21,827 nt of DNA from the NCBI GenBank assembly GCA_014534415.1, contig JACVRM010000017.1, forward strand, positions 1-21,827, read 5' to 3'. The notes beneath the pieces are model-generated. The model had not been told where the DNA came from. It worked only from the letters and a program-made list of their open reading frames with translations, and did no database searches. A program made the translations under genes and the position numbers. Positions 21,240 through 21,827 of this stretch are shown in pieces; the stretch's first letter is position 1, and every line of letters starts with the position of its first letter. This stretch comes from Thermoleophilia bacterium (GTDB taxonomy: Bacteria; Actinomycetota; Thermoleophilia; Gaiellales; Gaiellaceae).

Positions 21240-21728
21240 ATGACGCGTGCCCTGATCACCGGGCTCGCCGTCGCTTTGCTGCTCCTTTCCGCTGCCCCGG
21301 CGAGCGCCGCCACGCCGTGCTGGCTACAGGTGCACAACGACTGGAGTGACAACGGCCGCATCGACGGCAGGTATGCGGACAGCTGTTACGAGCAGGCGCT
21401 CCGCAATCTGCCGTCCGACGCGCAGATCTATTCCGACGCGGCCGACGTGATCGCCGCGGCGCGCGAGCGGGCGCTCCGGCGAAGTACTCAGGCGAGGCCG
21501 GGTCAGCCGGAAGCGAGGAGCAGGCCGAGAGGCGACGACGCGAACGGCCCGATCGGCACCGCGCTGAACTGGGGACAGCGGGCGGCCGGGGACATCCCCC
21601 TGCCGCTCTTCGCGCTCGCCGGCATCGCTCTGCTGCTGACGGCGGCGGGCGGCGCAGGCCTCGTCTCGCGGCGGCTGCACGCTAGACACGCGGCCCCCGG
21701 TGACGATCCGGGCGACACGGACAGCTAG
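21240..21728 (+). CDS. Small secreted, C-terminally membrane-anchored protein, 162 aa
   Basis: Residues 1-24 are a signal peptide (MTRALITGLAVALLLLSAAP, cleavage near ASA-A). The short exported domain has a pattern I associate with thermoleophilian proteins: CW at 27-28, NDW at 33-35, GRID at 39-42, a Tyr-rich CYEQAL around Cys49, LPSD at 57-60 and IYSDAADVI at 63-71. Cys27 and Cys49 probably form a disulfide. A Pro/Arg/Gly-rich linker (80-115) leads to a membrane helix (about 119-141, LPLFALAGIALLLTAAGGAG) and an RRLHAR stop-transfer tail. A GTG at 21219 would add 7 residues; the ATG at 21240 begins a normal signal peptide. Neither has a strong ribosome binding site. Function unknown. Confidence 0.8.
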   Translation: MTRALITGLAVALLLLSAAPASAATPCWLQVHNDWSDNGRIDGRYADSCYEQALRNLPSDAQIYSDAADVIAAARERALRRSTQARPGQPEARSRPRGDDANGPIGTALNWGQRAAGDIPLPLFALAGIALLLTAAGGAGLVSRRLHARHAAPGDDPGDTDS

Positions 21729-21745
21729 CCCCGGTCCTGCCGTCC

Positions 21746-21765
21746 GCCACGGTCCCTATCGTGGC
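21746..21765 (+). terminator. Hairpin after the last gene
   Basis: GCCACG (21746-21751) pairs with CGTGGC (21760-21765) across an 8-base loop, 17 bases after the stop codon. It is followed by CCTTCCC rather than a clean T tract. No gene is recognised between here and the window end. Confidence 0.5.
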
Positions 21766-21827
21766 CCTTCCCGCCCGGCTGACGCCCTCGCGACGCCGCC
21801 GGCGGCAGGCAAACTTGTGATCTGGAG

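Overview
The window is GC-rich with dense, short-spaced genes. Gene content (thymidylate kinase next to DNA polymerase III delta', a maltodextrin ABC operon, a stand-alone LytR C-terminal domain protein, small secreted CW...NDW proteins) fits a high-GC actinobacterium, most likely class Thermoleophilia (Gaiella/Solirubrobacter type). This placement is inferred from protein style, not from a marker gene.

Left part (1-4800): a low-density accessory stretch anchored on an intact tRNA-Thr(CGU) at 4724-4796 (minus). A 3'-half copy of this tRNA lies at 531-573 and a shorter one at 117-138, all in the same orientation. A tyrosine-recombinase C-terminal remnant (262-492) lies between the two outer copies, and octamer repeats flank the 531-573 copy. 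The 3' half of a different tRNA, Val(UAC), lies at 4386-4427. The pattern looks like an old, tandem, tRNA-targeted integration island. Its cargo is a 142-aa helical protein, a possible 93-aa protein, a frameshifted zinc-ribbon gene, a secreted helical protein, a small two-helix membrane protein and a secreted TolB-like beta-propeller protein.

Middle part (4858-14032): one long minus-strand maltose/maltodextrin operon. The order is sugar-binding protein (malE), permeases malF and malG, cytosolic GH13 glucanase, malK ATPase and secreted GH13 alpha-amylase. malF/malG and malG/GH13 overlap by four bases (ATGA) and the later genes are 15-25 bases apart. A sigma70-like promoter lies upstream of malE, and a strong hairpin lies between malE and malF. 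The secreted amylase would cut polysaccharide outside, the ABC system would import the maltodextrins, and the cytosolic enzyme would hydrolyse them.

Right part (14072-21827): an RTX-repeat secreted protein, then holB and tmk (minus, overlapping). tmk diverges across only 21 bases from a methyltransferase, which is followed by a translationally coupled NAD-dependent epimerase and a LytR_C membrane protein (plus). A convergent O-antigen ligase/Wzy-like membrane protein with C-terminal TPRs (minus) follows. Fused to its stop codon is a decayed N-terminal fragment of a SAM methyltransferase. The window closes with a small secreted, membrane-anchored protein preceded by conspicuous direct and inverted repeats. 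The best leads are the tRNA-Thr island, the tRNA-Val half, the methyltransferase remnant, and the possibly leaderless divergent tmk/methyltransferase pair. I see no CRISPR array, insertion sequence or rRNA.
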